Source of the DNA: Epiperipatus broadwayi
Taxonomy: Eukaryota > Onychophora > Udeonychophora > Euonychophora > Peripatidae
Length of the DNA: 64,000 bases
Assembly (NCBI GenBank): GCA_028023455.1
Contig: JAQFVV010012420.1
Span: forward strand, 5,971,770-6,035,769
Direction: 5' to 3'
This document shows positions 46,601 to 58,259 of this stretch, one piece after another (the first letter of the stretch is position 1; the number at the start of each line of letters is the position of its first letter). The position numbers and the translations under genes were made by a program. The notes beneath the pieces were generated by a model, which did not search any database, was not told the origin of the DNA, and saw nothing but the letters and a program-made list of their open reading frames with translations.

Positions 46601-46744
46601 TGAAAATTCCGATTTTTGTTGTTTTTTTTCCTACGAAAATGGCCATTTTGAGCGATGTCATTTATCGGTTGGATGTTTCAGCATAGTTTGGGTGGTTCTT
46701 GTAATTCAAAATGGCGGCCGTGAGCGCATACTAAATCGACACCC

Positions 46745-48187
46745 ATTTTTCTTTCAAGTTTGTAAAAGCTATTCATTTTATTATTTTTTTTTGTTTTGAT
46801 TTAATCAAAATGTTTTCTTTTTTTTTTCTGAAAAGATTTTTTTTTGTTTTTGAATATGTAATTAGCCTAGATAGAAAGGAAGCATGGGAGTAACCTTGTG
46901 AAGAAAAAAAATGATCTTTTGCTAAAGAGAGCTTTTTTAACAAAGATCTCCAGTAGAAAAAATTGCATATGATGTAAGGTATTAGTAGCCAGAAAACAGT
47001 GGCTCATTTTTTTATTGTGAAAATTTAAAACCATTTGCTGAAGTCAAATTGATTTAAAAAAAAAAACTTTGGAATAAAACATCGAAAGGATTTTAAGAAT
47101 TTATTATGGGACAAGTTAATTTCAGAATGCAGTTCTAAATTTTAAAAGGTACTCAGTTTACTTTACTCTCCTCAATTTAAACGTTTTTAAATTAACCCCT
47201 TCATAACTATTGCTCTTTTAAAAATGTATGTTGATAACGTCCAGTCTACACTACTCCATTCAATTGTCATTTTAAACAGGAATAAATTGCATGAATATTA
47301 TTGTTGTATCACTAACCAACATGTGTATTTTAATATATCTGGGAAACGCATGCAGAACTATTTTACAAAATGTATTTTAATTCTTCACTATTTTCCATGA
47401 TGTATTTTTGTGAGGATGAAACCTAGAATTAAAAATACGCATATGTGGATAAATCATGCCATGTTCAAATTCACCATAAAGAGATAACACTATTCATTTA
47501 TCTGGTATTTCTGGAAATAATACATATTTTAAATGAGGGAAATAAAATGTGAGTTCCTTCAAATTAAGTATTTGCTGAGATCGAATGGAAGAATAGAAAT
47601 GCGGGTAATTTCTGTTCTCTTCGATAAAGATGGAAAATAGAACAAAATATTATTAATTGAAGAATTACTAGGGAAACACGGTATCTTAATGGACAATATT
47701 TAAGAATAAACCAGGCATATGATAAATTATAAAGTGTTAAATGCTATTCAAGAAACTACTAAAATAATTACGTATTTAATTTAGAACTACAACAGAATAA
47801 GTGAGATAATTCCTGTCTGACAGTAGTTAAGAATTTATTATGTTCTCATCATAATAGAAGACAAATTGATTACTTATGTATGATACAGTAACTTGAATAA
47901 CTTTGTTATGAACATTGAAGATGCTGAGTCCTATTTAAGCATGATTATATTTGTTTGGTTACCTGCAGCAGTTTATTTTAATTTAAATTCAGTTTGGAAT
48001 GTGTCCCATATTGTTTCATAAACCTGGAACCGACCTTTGCAAGTGAACTTTTATTTTTAAGTTACAAAACTAATAACCTTTGTTTCTTTATTTTTTTTAT
48101 TGCTTGTTATTATTAATGTATATTATTGATAATAGGCTTACTTATTATTATGTTTTATTGATAATTTGGGTTATTTTGATCTACAAG
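46745..48187. other. A+T-rich DNA, no gene seen
   Basis: No repeat or coding signal can be supported between the palindrome and the exon-like segment at 48.19 kb. Confidence 0.4.
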
Positions 48188-48224
48188 ACCATCTCCGAAG
48201 CGTATCCAAATGAGGAATACGCTG
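48188..48224 (+). other. Possible micro-exon (weak)
   Basis: The 37-bp segment ACCATCTCCGAAGCG...GAATACGCTG is preceded by CTACAAG and followed by GTAAAA. These could serve as splice acceptor and donor. It is balanced in base composition within very A+T-rich DNA and is open in one frame (TISEAYPNEEYA). No partner exon or known family is recognised. It is listed because it is the least repeat-like candidate for host coding sequence here. Confidence 0.15.
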
Positions 48225-48822
48225 GTAAAAATTGATTGTATTCAAATAGGTCTTATTGTTTTTTTACGAAGGTAAAAGAAAAAAATATTTTTTGTTTAAA
48301 TATATTATTAGAGAGGTTTATATTTAAATTGCATACTTTATTATCTCAAAGTGAGAATTTTTTTTTTGAATCAATGAACGTATAATAGAAATAATTTGCA
48401 AGATATGAAAGAGAGTTCATTCATAATGATTATAAATATTAAATTTTAAAAGTAACCTAAAGTTTATTTTGAATTAAAAGTTATATCTTGATGCAATATT
48501 TAATTACCATGTTGCCTGCATAGTGTGTAATTTAGAGTTAATTTTATATATATTTTTATTCGCGGGTGTGTGTCTGTTTTGCACAATTATGACATTTGTT
48601 TGATCAAGTTCAGTTTGTGAATATTTTTATATATAAATTTCGGATGCTGTTATATTCTACTGAGTTGAACGGATTAGTATGTTATCTGTATGTATTTATC
48701 TGCCAGCGTGTATTTATAATGTTCGATATTTAGAAGAGCTTTGAGAATGGAAAGAAATCTAAAAGATTTTGCTTATTTAGTATATGCTTTTTCATGGGCA
48801 GAGCCTAGTTTATATTATATGT

Positions 48823-49048
48823 GTATGATTAAATGATATTTTTTGAAGTTGAGTGATGTTTTCTTAGAGCCCTGGTGATGAGGAAAAAGATTCCCCACCA
48901 ATAGTGTATTTAGAAGTAGATGAATTATTGTTGAAGTATGATTAAATGATGTTTAGGAAGTTATGTGACATTTTTCTTATATTCTTGGTGATGAGGAAAG
49001 AGGTTCCCCACCAATGGTGTATTTAGAAGTAGGTGAATTATTGTAGAA
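48823..49048. repeat. 113-bp tandem duplication
   Basis: Unit 1 (48823-48935) and unit 2 (48936-49048) share GTATGATTAAATGAT, GGTGATGAGGAAA, TTCCCCACCAAT and GTGTATTTAGAAGTAG blocks with a few substitutions. Confidence 0.85.
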
Positions 49049-49337
49049 GTGTTCGGTAAGAGTCATCTGCTCCTCATGTAGATGTCCCTTATAACGTATA
49101 GTCTGTATAATCATGAAAATATAGCTCTGTGTTAATTAATATGTGGTCAGATAAATTGTTAAATTATTCTTGATGTAATATTAGTGTCTTATTTTATTGA
49201 TGAATTACGACATTGTCTGAAATAAAGTAATTATATGATATTTCCTTAATGAGTGGAGAATTTGTAGAAAAGATTATTTTCTATCATTGTTGCTTGACAC
49301 ACGAACACACATGCATAATATAAATAATATCGCGTAT

Positions 49338-49482
49338 ATAAAGGATAGAGTTATTGAAATTAAAATGAGAAATAAATGTTTGAAATACATTACATTCATT
49401 TAAATAGAAGTATAAAGTTATTGAGATTAAAACTGGAAATAAATATTTTAAACTACAGTGTATTTATTTAAATAAAGGTTAT
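49338..49482. repeat. About 73-bp tandem duplication
   Basis: Two diverged adjacent units share AGTTATTGARATTAAAA..GRAAATAAAT and CATTTAAATA..AGTATAAAG-type blocks. Confidence 0.7.
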
Positions 49483-52189
49483 AAATCATCAAATCATCAG
49501 AATGAACATGATTTTGTTGCTATGCATGAAAGATATTCGTAATTGAAAGTGATTATTTAGTCAATTAGAGAAAGTTGCTTGGTTGAGAGCCAAATATAAT
49601 TAATTTGATTTATTTTATTAATCAATGGTAATATCCTCTCAAAAGTATTTTTTTTTGTGTGTGTTAATAATATAACATGTTGTTTATTTAGTGTCATGTA
49701 GATGAAACATGTAAAGCATGTGTTCGAAGTCAGAATATTTAAGTTTGTTGTTAATTTGCTTTGATAATAGGGATAATCCCAAACTGATGCTTAAAGTTTG
49801 TTTGATAATTTAAAAATCTGTAGGACAAGGAGTCCAATTGTAAATATGTTAAACCAAATTTATTTTATTGTAATAAATGATTTATTTGATTTGTTTAAAA
49901 TCTTAAAATTGTGTCTGGAGCTATTATTGTATACATTCGTGTTTTCCATTTTCACATCTCCACATTTCATAAATCTACCATAAAATAGATATATTATTTT
50001 AGAGTTATAATATTAAATCTGCTGGTGTTTGACAATATTGTTTTTACTTAATCCAAACATTATAAGGAACATTTGCCACTGGATAAACGTATTAGAAAGG
50101 TTATCAAGTTAGTATATTTGTTAGATGATGATATGAAATCAAAATACCCTATTTCTGTCATTATCTTATCATTGAAACACGTAGAATATTTTAGTAAATT
50201 TGTTTCATTACATTTTATCATACTTTAGAATTATAACTTATGGGCCAATGTAGCTTATTTAATTCAACCGTGTGATCTTATTGTTTATTTCTTGATTGGC
50301 ATTAAAGTAGATGTTAAGATTGTGATATGCCAAGTCATAGAATTGTTTAGTATTATAGTTATAGCAAGCTGATATATCTGATATTTGGATGAAGGAAGAA
50401 ATTAAGTTTAAAGTATATTTTAATAAACTGTACCGATAAACATGATTCTTTATCATACAATTAATTAATAAAAAGGATTTACATTATATTTAGTGTTTTT
50501 TAATATTTCTTCTTTCATTTATTTATCATCATATATCTTATGAACTGCCTATAGCCTCCCACTGAGCTGAGCTGAACATAAACTTAAATATAGAGTCTCA
50601 ATAATAGTTTTTGTATTATATATCTTGTTATATTGTTCTATTCATTCATAGAACTGGCGCCTGGGCATTTCGCTCATGTAATGTATATGAGCAGTGTTGG
50701 GAGTGTAGGTTATAATATATATCAAATATTAGATCATTCAATCTTTACAAATTTCATCTGATTTTTATATAAATTTTTAATATGTGTATCTGATCTAAAT
50801 ATTTCCTGCAATAATATATTTAACAAAGAAAGTCTATTTATTCTATCAAATGTTTTTTTTTTTTACAACAACAACAACAACATTAATAAAACAGTTATTA
50901 AGCTTCTCTCATTATATATTTTTTAAAAATAATTCTCACCATTCCACTTTCAACATCTGTCGGAGGTTTCAGCCTTCTACGTTATTATTGTTCCGTTATC
51001 TGTTTTAAATCTTAGAAACGTTTCAACTACAAGCAAGCTAATCTATTATAAATGTATATATTTAAAATCCTCAATATATAATTGCAAAAGCGAAATGTTT
51101 TAAAATTTGTATATTTTATTGAATTAAGCATTTTTTCCAAACGAATAATTTTATATCGATGATATACCATATAAATTAAATTGCGCAGTGTTATTTTATT
51201 TATCTTTAATATATAGGCTGTAGGGCAGTCGGTATTAAGGCATTTCCTTTTATTTGACCTAAAAATATGAAAATAGATTGTCTCTATTTTTATTTTTTCT
51301 AAAATTTAAGCCTCATTTAACAACATCTATTTCTTAATGATTAATTTCTGTACTGAACGTAATTAATGGGTCAAGAGATTAGCTGCTGTGTTTCTTTAAT
51401 AACCAAAGATTGAAAAAACACATGCGGATAACATTGTTCAAAGCATTAAGTTAAAAAAAAAATTGTCTACAACTTGTGTGAAAAGAACGTACATTTTTCT
51501 TTTGGGTTGAAAAAGAAATTGCCTTCATATTTTTTATCTTATTTTTAAAAAAACATATTCGTTCATAAATTTGCACACACACATATATGTGAGTTGACAA
51601 AATATTTAATACCTATTTTTTAATATTATATAGTACAAAAATGTAAGAAATGCAGAATTCTAAATAAGTGAAATGAACTGTTATGAAGTTGATACCTAGG
51701 GGAAAAATGTTGTTATAAAAATATCAAATTGTTGATACCTAATTAACTGGCACATTTATTTTGAAACCTGCTATAATCAACTATGTTTGAAAATAAATTC
51801 TTAATGAGAAAAAAAAAAACAAAAACAGGCAGAAATTAACACACGACTAAACAAAGCAATCTATCAAAGCAAAACTAATAAAAGATTTACAAATAGATCA
51901 TTTATGGCGAGCTGCCATTTTAAAACCATTAGTTTCTAATTATTAAGTGAACATAGTAAAATCATGAGCATAAAAACTGATCAATCCTATGACTTGAACA
52001 TGTCAGGTAATCAGATAAATAATAATTTACCCTCATTTTAAAAATAAGCTGCAATTATTGTGTTCATTTGTCCGTTTTGATACTTAAAAGTTGCTTGACT
52101 GGAAATTGATAATGTAACTCAATGAAGATTTTGAACCAATACAAAGAAAAAAAATTTCAATCAAATTACATTAACTTATTTTAATATCA
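49483..52189. other. A+T-rich DNA, no gene seen
   Basis: A CAA microsatellite lies at 50866-50881, with T/A runs elsewhere. No coding frame is supported; short open frames at 49798-49983 and 50259-50456 lack any recognisable motif. Confidence 0.4.
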
Positions 52190-52515
52190 TCATCATCAAC
52201 CATTATCAATCCACTACAGGATAAAGATCTCTCCAAGTTTAATCCATCATCTCCTATTTTTAGCTACTCTTCTCCACATCACCCCTGCATACTTTCTTAT
52301 TTCATCCATCCATCTCACATGTGGACTCTTTCTGGATCTTTTACAATCTCTTGGAATCCAGTTTAAGATTTCAATTGTCCATCTATTATCATCTCTTCTA
52401 GCAATATGTCCAGCCCAACTCCACTTCAATCTTTTAATTTTTTCAATGAGGTCAGTAACACCTGTTTGTTCTCTTACCCATACATTGCGTTCTCGATCTC
52501 TTCTTGTTACTATTT
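52190..52515 (-). pseudogene. RTE-type LINE 3' end, 5'-truncated insertion
   Basis: The minus strand is open and well preserved for the C-terminal RTE tail: VTRRDRERNVWVREQTGV, then KRLKWSWAGHIARRDDNRW, ILNWIPRDCKRS and RWMDEIRKYAGV. This is the domain after the reverse transcriptase in RTE-clade polyproteins of many invertebrates. The 5' truncation is at about 52515, and the 3' end finishes in a TGATGATGATGAT-type short tandem tail at 52184-52197, typical of RTE 3' termini. It is the least decayed LINE sequence in the window, so probably the youngest of the three copies. Confidence 0.85.
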
Positions 52516-52699
52516 TAATATATTGGTGATTATTTATCTTTTCAACATATATGTGTTGAAGTTGTATCAGTGTTATGAGATAGAGTGGTGAGTGCTGGAT
52601 CGTGTGAATGTCTGTGCTCATATACCCTTTATATTACATATATTGATACAGGTATATAATAAGCCTGTATTTCAATTAACTTATTTTGTTAGCTATAAT

Positions 52700-52855
52700 A
52701 TCATCTAATATAAGTTGAATGTCTTTAGAAAAAATTAACTTTATTTAAATATTCCAAATTCATTCAATTGTTAGTAATAGCACGGAGGCTAACCTGTGTA
52801 CTACTACTAATAGTTGAATTTTTCTAAAAGACATTCAACACTTATATTAGATGAT
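52700..52855. mobile_element. 156-bp MITE-like inverted repeat
   Basis: Ends 52700-52733 and 52819-52855 are inverted repeats (ATCATCTAATATAAGT..TTGAATGTCTTT.AGAAAAA). The interior has a second hairpin, with CAATTGTTAGTAATAG (52767) facing CTACTACTAATAGTTG. Its size and structure suit a short non-autonomous DNA transposon. No target duplication could be fixed in the A+T-rich flanks. Confidence 0.65.
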
Positions 52856-53499
52856 GGAAATAGTCCAATATATAAATACAATTAAAATAGTATCACCAGA
52901 AACCTTCAGGAAAATATATACGCGTGTGAGTATTGCAATTTTATATTATTTATATAAAGTGTTGTTCAAACTAAATTGGCCAAATTTATTAAACATCTAA
53001 ATTATTTAAAAAATAATATTTATTATATTCGAGATTTAAAATTAAACCAGATCAGATAATCCATGGAAATTTTTTAGATCAAAATAGGCTTAAAATTTTT
53101 TCAAGCAGTTAAACTATAATTATCTCAAACTAACTTTTATATATTGGTATGCAAATGAGATATCTAAATATTTTTAGCTAAAGGCTGAAGATTTGGGGTT
53201 AATTTAGATAGATCAGATAAGAATTGATTGACTAATTTTAAAAGCAAAATTCCCATTATAATGCTGTCTTTATTATTGAAAGAGATTTAATCTTTTTACA
53301 GAAGATTACAAATTAAATTATTGTCAATATAATTATTATTTTAAATGTTTTTATAACTAATGAGACTAATTAAAAATTTTACAGTTTAAAAAGTAATTCA
53401 ATGATTCTTTACTTCTTTTTAAATTTAAATGTAATTTTATATTTGCGTTTAAGGAAAAAATATATAAATTTATAAAGCTTTAACTTGATAATATTTTCA
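52856..53499. other. A+T-rich DNA, nothing recognised
   Basis: This stretch lies between the MITE and the 1-kb foldback; no feature can be supported. Confidence 0.4.
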
Positions 53500-54500
53500 A
53501 CATTTACAGTCAGATCTGTAACTCTAGTAATGACAGCAGGACATTGCATATTGTTTATATAATGGATAGATAATATTTAAATATGCTAACAATTATGTAA
53601 ATATTTAATTTACATATTTCATTTCTTTGATAATGATATGCATGATTCTTTTTTTATTGATCATGTGAGAGTTATTGTGATAAACCATGTCTTTTTAATT
53701 TTGCACTATTGTCTCACTCCAAATATTCCGTCTCGTGTTCTAAGATTTGTATTTATATTTGCTTTAGTACAGTTATATAAGTCCTTATGCTATGCTACCC
53801 TAGTTGCAATGTTTGCTTGTGACTTCTCAAAATAACTATGGAGGTGCAAAGCTGATTGTAAAGTTAATATCAAAACATACATTACAGAATTAGATGAAAT
53901 GAGATATAAACATAACATTCTAATTAACACTCAATTTTTTTTATTCCAATATAAGAAATATACCCTCAAAACAGTATACAAAACTTTGGATAATTCTACC
54001 CTACATACCAAGTCTATCTCAAAGACTGAATAAAATCTGTTCCCATACTTATAATATTAGCTTTTAAACTTTTCTGTCACTAAATAAACTGATAATACAA
54101 AAGATAAGCTGCCACCAGATCTTGCCACACAAATTGTATATAAGATCAGCTGCAATAAGTCATTATACAACACACTGTGCTTCAATGAGTCACACACAAA
54201 CATTGCAATTAGAGTGGCACAGGTAACTATCTAACTATGCTAAAGCTAACTCAGTATAAGTCAGTCTTCTTGGAACATGAGATGGAATACAGTCAAATCT
54301 TCGATCCAGTTAGGATTATTATAGTATATTTAGAATAGGATGACAGAAAGTGCAAAATTAGAGAGATATGGTTTATCACCATTAATTCTCACATGATCAA
54401 TGAAAGAAATGGAATATGTAAAATAAATATTTACATAATTGTTAGCATATTTAAAGATTATCTATCCATTACTAGAGCTATGAATCTCACTGTAAACATC
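53500..54500. mobile_element. 1-kb foldback element with about 335-bp arms
   Basis: The left arm (53500-53835) and right arm (54165-54500) are inverted copies. They share ATTTAAATATGCTAACAATTATGTAAATATTTA (53574 against its complement near 54446), GATCATGTGAGA (53658), GATAAACCATRTCT (53679) and TTGCAATGTTTG (53803 against 54202). The left arm has a roughly 30-bp insertion at 53530-53560 bounded by TAATG, and another near 53630. The open frame at 53638-53835 lies wholly within the left arm and has no known domain. It is a probable non-autonomous foldback DNA element. Confidence 0.7.
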
Positions 54501-55936
54501 AAAAGCATGCTCAGCAAGTTAAATGCTTAATAAATTTATAATCTTTTCTTATTAAATATGTAAGATGCTGTTTAAATATAAAATTAAACTTTAAAAAGTA
54601 TTAAATTACATTATGTTAAGAGTAAAAAGAATTCTTTTGTCTCATCATAGATTTTCAATGCTTCAAAAGTATTAATAATTATAAAAATAAAATATATTTA
54701 ATATTTATTACTAAAAATATGTTTATGAAAATATATTAAAACAGAAAAATAGCTTCGAAGATAAACAAAAAATGTATCTTTCTTCATTGTAAGCATAATG
54801 AATAAATTTCCTTCAAATTGGTCAAAAAGTAGTTTCACTTAAAACTGCCTTATCTTTTGATTACATCTATCATAAGAATAAAAACTAATTTATAGATTCA
54901 TTAGCAAGGAAAATAAACATTAAAGGACACATAGCCATACAAACAAGTGACTAATGCATAGTAACATTCCAGGATTGGATTATTAAAACCAAATCTGACA
55001 GGAAGTACCATTCCAGTTGTGACTCGGAGGAAACCTAGAAAGGATTTAAAATAACAGATTTCTTTTAATTAAATTGTTGTTTTATTTTTTTTATTAAATG
55101 CTTTTATATTACCTTGCCATGTCTATTTATGTTGAGATGTTCACATTTTTGAATTTTTAACAAAAAAAAATCTATTCCCATTTAGAACTCAAACTCACAT
55201 CATTACCTTTCCCAGAAAAGGTCTTTAACAATTGAGTCAATGGAAATATATATTTATAGAGTGAAATTTTGATAATATTGAGTTATGTAATTAATTAAAA
55301 GTAAATATTTTCTATTACAATCTGAATTATTATTTGAAATAATTAATATTTCATAAATATTTTGCGAATAAGTGAATGTGTATAAAAGGTTAGAGAATTA
55401 TATGTTTAAAAAGCCAATATAAATATTTTTATGTAGTAGATCATATGGTATTTAAATTTAGAATTTGTTTGTTAGAGGGCATATTTTTTATTTTCACATC
55501 TTATTATTAAATTATAATTTTTGTCAGATTTTTTTTGCAGTTTTAATCACTTTTTAAAATAGGTCAAGAACAATTTTTATATATTTATTTATTTAACAAA
55601 AAATACAGTATATTATGTACAAGCATTTTTAATTTTTACACTTGTAAAATAAAATTATATACAATTAATATATACAATAGTTTATATATAGATTCAATAT
55701 TTTTTAATGATGTAGTAAAAGTCATTGGACTTGGAATAGAGAAAAATATTGAAATAAAAATATTTTTGGATTACAATTTTGTCTATAAGGAATAATTGAA
55801 CAATTAATAAAGATGTCAAACTCCATTTCTTTTTATTTCTTTTTAATTCCCTTTCTTTTCTTCTAATTGTATAGTATTGTTGTTACAGATACCACAGAAC
55901 ATTGAATAAGTTGTAATAATTTTAAAATTATGAATA
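54501..55936. other. A+T-rich DNA, no gene seen
   Basis: No coding signal. A possible diverged SINE fragment (GAACTCAAACTCACATC) lies near 55186 but cannot be supported. Confidence 0.4.
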
Positions 55937-56071
55937 ATTATTATTATTGTTTTTTTTTTAAGTGTCATAGCATCGGCCGGGACGCAAACCCGCAACCCGG
56001 GCAACTTCCTGCAAGTGCAAGGCAGTCGCGCTGACCTCTCGACCACCAATGCAAGATGATTATTATTGTTT
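55937..56071 (-). mobile_element. tRNA-derived SINE with target-site duplication
   Basis: On the minus strand the head starts GCATTGGTGGTCGAGAGGTC and ends CCGGCCGATGC. The 7-nt ends pair as a tRNA acceptor stem (GCATTGG with CCGATGC, one G-T pair). The A-box region is TGGTCGAGAGGTCAGC and the B-box region GGGTTTGCGTCCC. The tRNA-like part is 55970-56052, about 83 nt. An A-rich tail follows. The direct repeat TTATTATTGTTTT occurs at the tail end (about 55940-55952) and just beyond the head (about 56060-56072), as expected for LINE-mediated insertion. Its G+C-rich composition stands out from the flanks. An open frame running through it is incidental. Confidence 0.8.
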
Positions 56072-56072
56072 T

Positions 56073-56774
56073 GAAGGGCTGGAAATGCGTATTTATCAAC
56101 AAACAATTCAGACAGAAAAACTGAGAAAAAGTAATCAGATCGACTAATGGAATAGGCTTTGAATAAAATTAATTCAGGATAATTCCATATCCAATTCACT
56201 TCTAACAAAATATCTCATAAAAAGCCAATTAGCCATAATCTAAGAATGAACATGAAAATACTATCTTGGTTCCTGGGCTTGCCTTCATAGTAAAGTAGTG
56301 ATTTATGCATAGTCATTGAACAACAGATAAATTTATATTGTGATTTGAAGAAAAATACCCTTCTTTGTAATCAGCACCCTTAAAGAAATGGCTGCTAAGA
56401 GTATGTAAATGTTTCATATCCCCAAAATTATTACTGTCTGAGGTATTTTAATGTGATGGCTGAATAGAATTTATAATATAGCACTAAATACTAGGATCTG
56501 TAATAAATTAGTTTAAAAAAATGGCAAATTTGCCATCGATGATGATTAAGTATTTTCTTTTATTTTTAATACCCCGTTGTCTCATTATTTTGTTACTTTC
56601 GAAAACTATATTTTCAAATTCACTTTCTTTTATATATATATTTCCAAATAAATGCTAACAGAAATTTTCAGAATGTTTTAAATATTTATTTAATTGTTAA
56701 AGCATTTATTTTTAGCAAACAAAGCTTCTTTCTAGTCACATGGAAAATTAAATACTTCTGACAGCTAGAACTTA
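56073..56774. other. A+T-rich DNA, no gene seen
   Basis: Nothing recognisable lies between the SINE and the left flank duplicate of the LTR element. Confidence 0.4.
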
Positions 56775-56912
56775 GATATATTTATAAAAATTATTTTTAT
56801 CTATGAACGATAGAACATTAAAAATTATTTTTGAAATCATATTTTTTATATTATTTATATAAGAGAATTAATAATAATTGTTTCAATAGAAGAAAGGCAA
56901 ATTACTAATTAA
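56775..56912. repeat. Flanking duplicate, left
   Basis: The segment AGATATATTTATAAAAA...TAGAACATTAAAAATTATTT...AATTACTAATTA matches 61220-61358 with scattered differences, directly outside the 5' LTR. Confidence 0.8.
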
Positions 56913-57341
56913 AATATACAAAAGTGTATTGATATACATGCATATATGATATTGTAAATAAATAAAGTTTTATTACCGAAAATAATTACCGCACAACATT
57001 TAAATCTAGCAAAAATTTATAAAAAATTAACATCACTGAACTTAAATTATGTATGCAAATTAACTATATATATAATTATTAAAACCAGTCAACACTAAAA
57101 ACACTGAAAGCACCGGCAGACGGATTAAGCTTGTGCGCAAAAGCTTTCAAAATCAGAGGCTTATTTTCAAATAATGTGTTTAGAAAAATAAAATATACCT
57201 TAAAATATTTTTTACTTTAGCAACTCTCATCAAAATTTATTGTTTTTGTTTTGTTTACTTATGAGTATGTTATTTTTATTTTTGTTCTTTATTTAACTGT
57301 GACCTGGTTGGTGTAAATTTATCCCCTCCTTCATGAACACA
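56908..57341 (+). repeat. 5' LTR of Ty3/gypsy element (approximate)
   Basis: It aligns with 60756-61216. Shared blocks are GATATACATG..TATGATAT.GTAAATAAATAAAG, TTATGTATGCAAATTAA, AATAAAATATAC and GAC(C)TGG/GACCCAGCTGGT. ATCCCC is near the end, and both LTRs finish in ACACA. The left boundary is uncertain because the first roughly 30 bp are diverged. Divergence between the LTRs is considerable, implying an old insertion. Confidence 0.75.
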
Positions 57342-57579
57342 GTGAGTGTTGCAATCCACAATAGAAAACGGTGCAAACTCAGCAGAATGGTTACAGTTAT
57401 CAGGAGACCTGAAGTATGGAAAATTGACTACAGATGACAGGAGACCTGAAGTGCAACAATGACTTCAGTCAATAGAAAAACCTGTACAAATGACAAAGTA
57501 ATATAGGGTTATTGTGTCAATATTGAAATTGAAAGAACTGTGATATTTGTACATCAAATTGAACAAACAAGCTCCAAAA

Positions 57580-58240
57580 ATGGCATTTCACAGGAATATT
57601 AAGGAATTTGATGTTAATGGTGCAACAAATTGGTGTTTGTAGATGGAGCACATAGAAAATATATGTTCATTAATAAAATAGAAGATGACAACCTAAAGAT
57701 AATGATGCTTGTGTGGCAGATGGTCAAAAATGTTTTACAAATAGTAAAAAGTCATTGCAGACTGAAGCTTCCACTAGAAGTACTATACCTCAATCATAAA
57801 AAAGAATAAATTTATCCAACCACTGGCATGTAAATAGGTGTCATGTCTAAGGCATTGGATGAAAAGTATCAACATTATAAATATATCACTGTGGGAATTA
57901 ATGAAATGCTGTGAATTTAGTGTTGAATTTGATAACAAGCTCATTGGTCAGAGACTACGAGGAATAATGACAACAATTCTCTCCTATGAAATAGCCTTGA
58001 CCTATAAGAAGGTGGTGTATAAATATATAATACAAGAGTTATTTATTGAAGACTTTGAACGATTTCAAAATAATAGACATGTTCAGATCACAAGCTATCA
58101 AAACCCTACAAAGTCTTCTGTATGCTACTGTTGCAATGAGAGAGGCACTTAAAAAGGTCTATGTTTAAAAGTGATAAAGGCCACTTTTGTGGGAAAACTG
58201 ATCATTTACAATGAATTTGTTATGCAAAACATAAAGTTAG
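57580..58240 (+). pseudogene. Ty3/gypsy gag remnant with zinc knuckles
   Basis: Frames with stops show a gag matrix/capsid-like start (FDVNGATNWC, 57608-57640) and a capsid C-part, CCEFSVEFDNKLIGQRLRGIM (57908-57970). The latter matches the 'CEFG..L...LRDRLVCGI' pattern of Ty3/gypsy and related gags. Next comes VCYCCNERG (58120-58145) with CX2C, then after a frameshift GHFCGKTDHLQ (about 58170-58212) and ICYAKHK. These are zinc-knuckle remnants that would bind RNA in an intact element. The 104-codon open piece 57838-58152 covers the capsid end and first knuckle. Confidence 0.7.
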
Positions 58241-58259
58241 AAAGAAGGTGTTATGTACA

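Larger units (their letters stand above)
41094..46744. mobile_element. Giant foldback element (5.6-kb palindrome), unclassified
   Basis: The left arm (41094-43908) and right arm (44591-46721) are reverse complements around a 0.68-kb spacer. The outermost roughly 98 bp (from ACGGCCGCCATTTTGAATTA inward) are identical. Further in, the arms differ by substitutions and large indels, mainly in repeat number, so the left arm is about 0.7 kb longer. The right end extends to a terminus starting GGGTGTCGATTTAG (minus strand from 46744), which the left end lacks. The terminus matches the 1.9-kb foldback at 16.4 kb. No transposase frame longer than about 60 codons exists inside. The interior carries 47-bp arrays, CACGTG sites and a nested palindrome. 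It is interpreted as a non-autonomous foldback DNA transposon; a segmental inverted duplication is the alternative. Confidence 0.85.

Noticed and set aside
41094-46744. Assembly artefact explanation for the palindrome
   Set aside because: Arms differ by substitutions, large indels and array organisation, and the two ends are not equivalent, which a mis-join of one sequence would not produce. Read-level proof is still lacking.
53638-53835. 65-codon open frame
   Set aside because: It lies wholly inside one arm of a foldback and is not maintained in the other arm.
55843-56208. 121-codon minus-strand open frame
   Set aside because: It runs through a tRNA-derived SINE and its flanks; the apparently complex part is the SINE.
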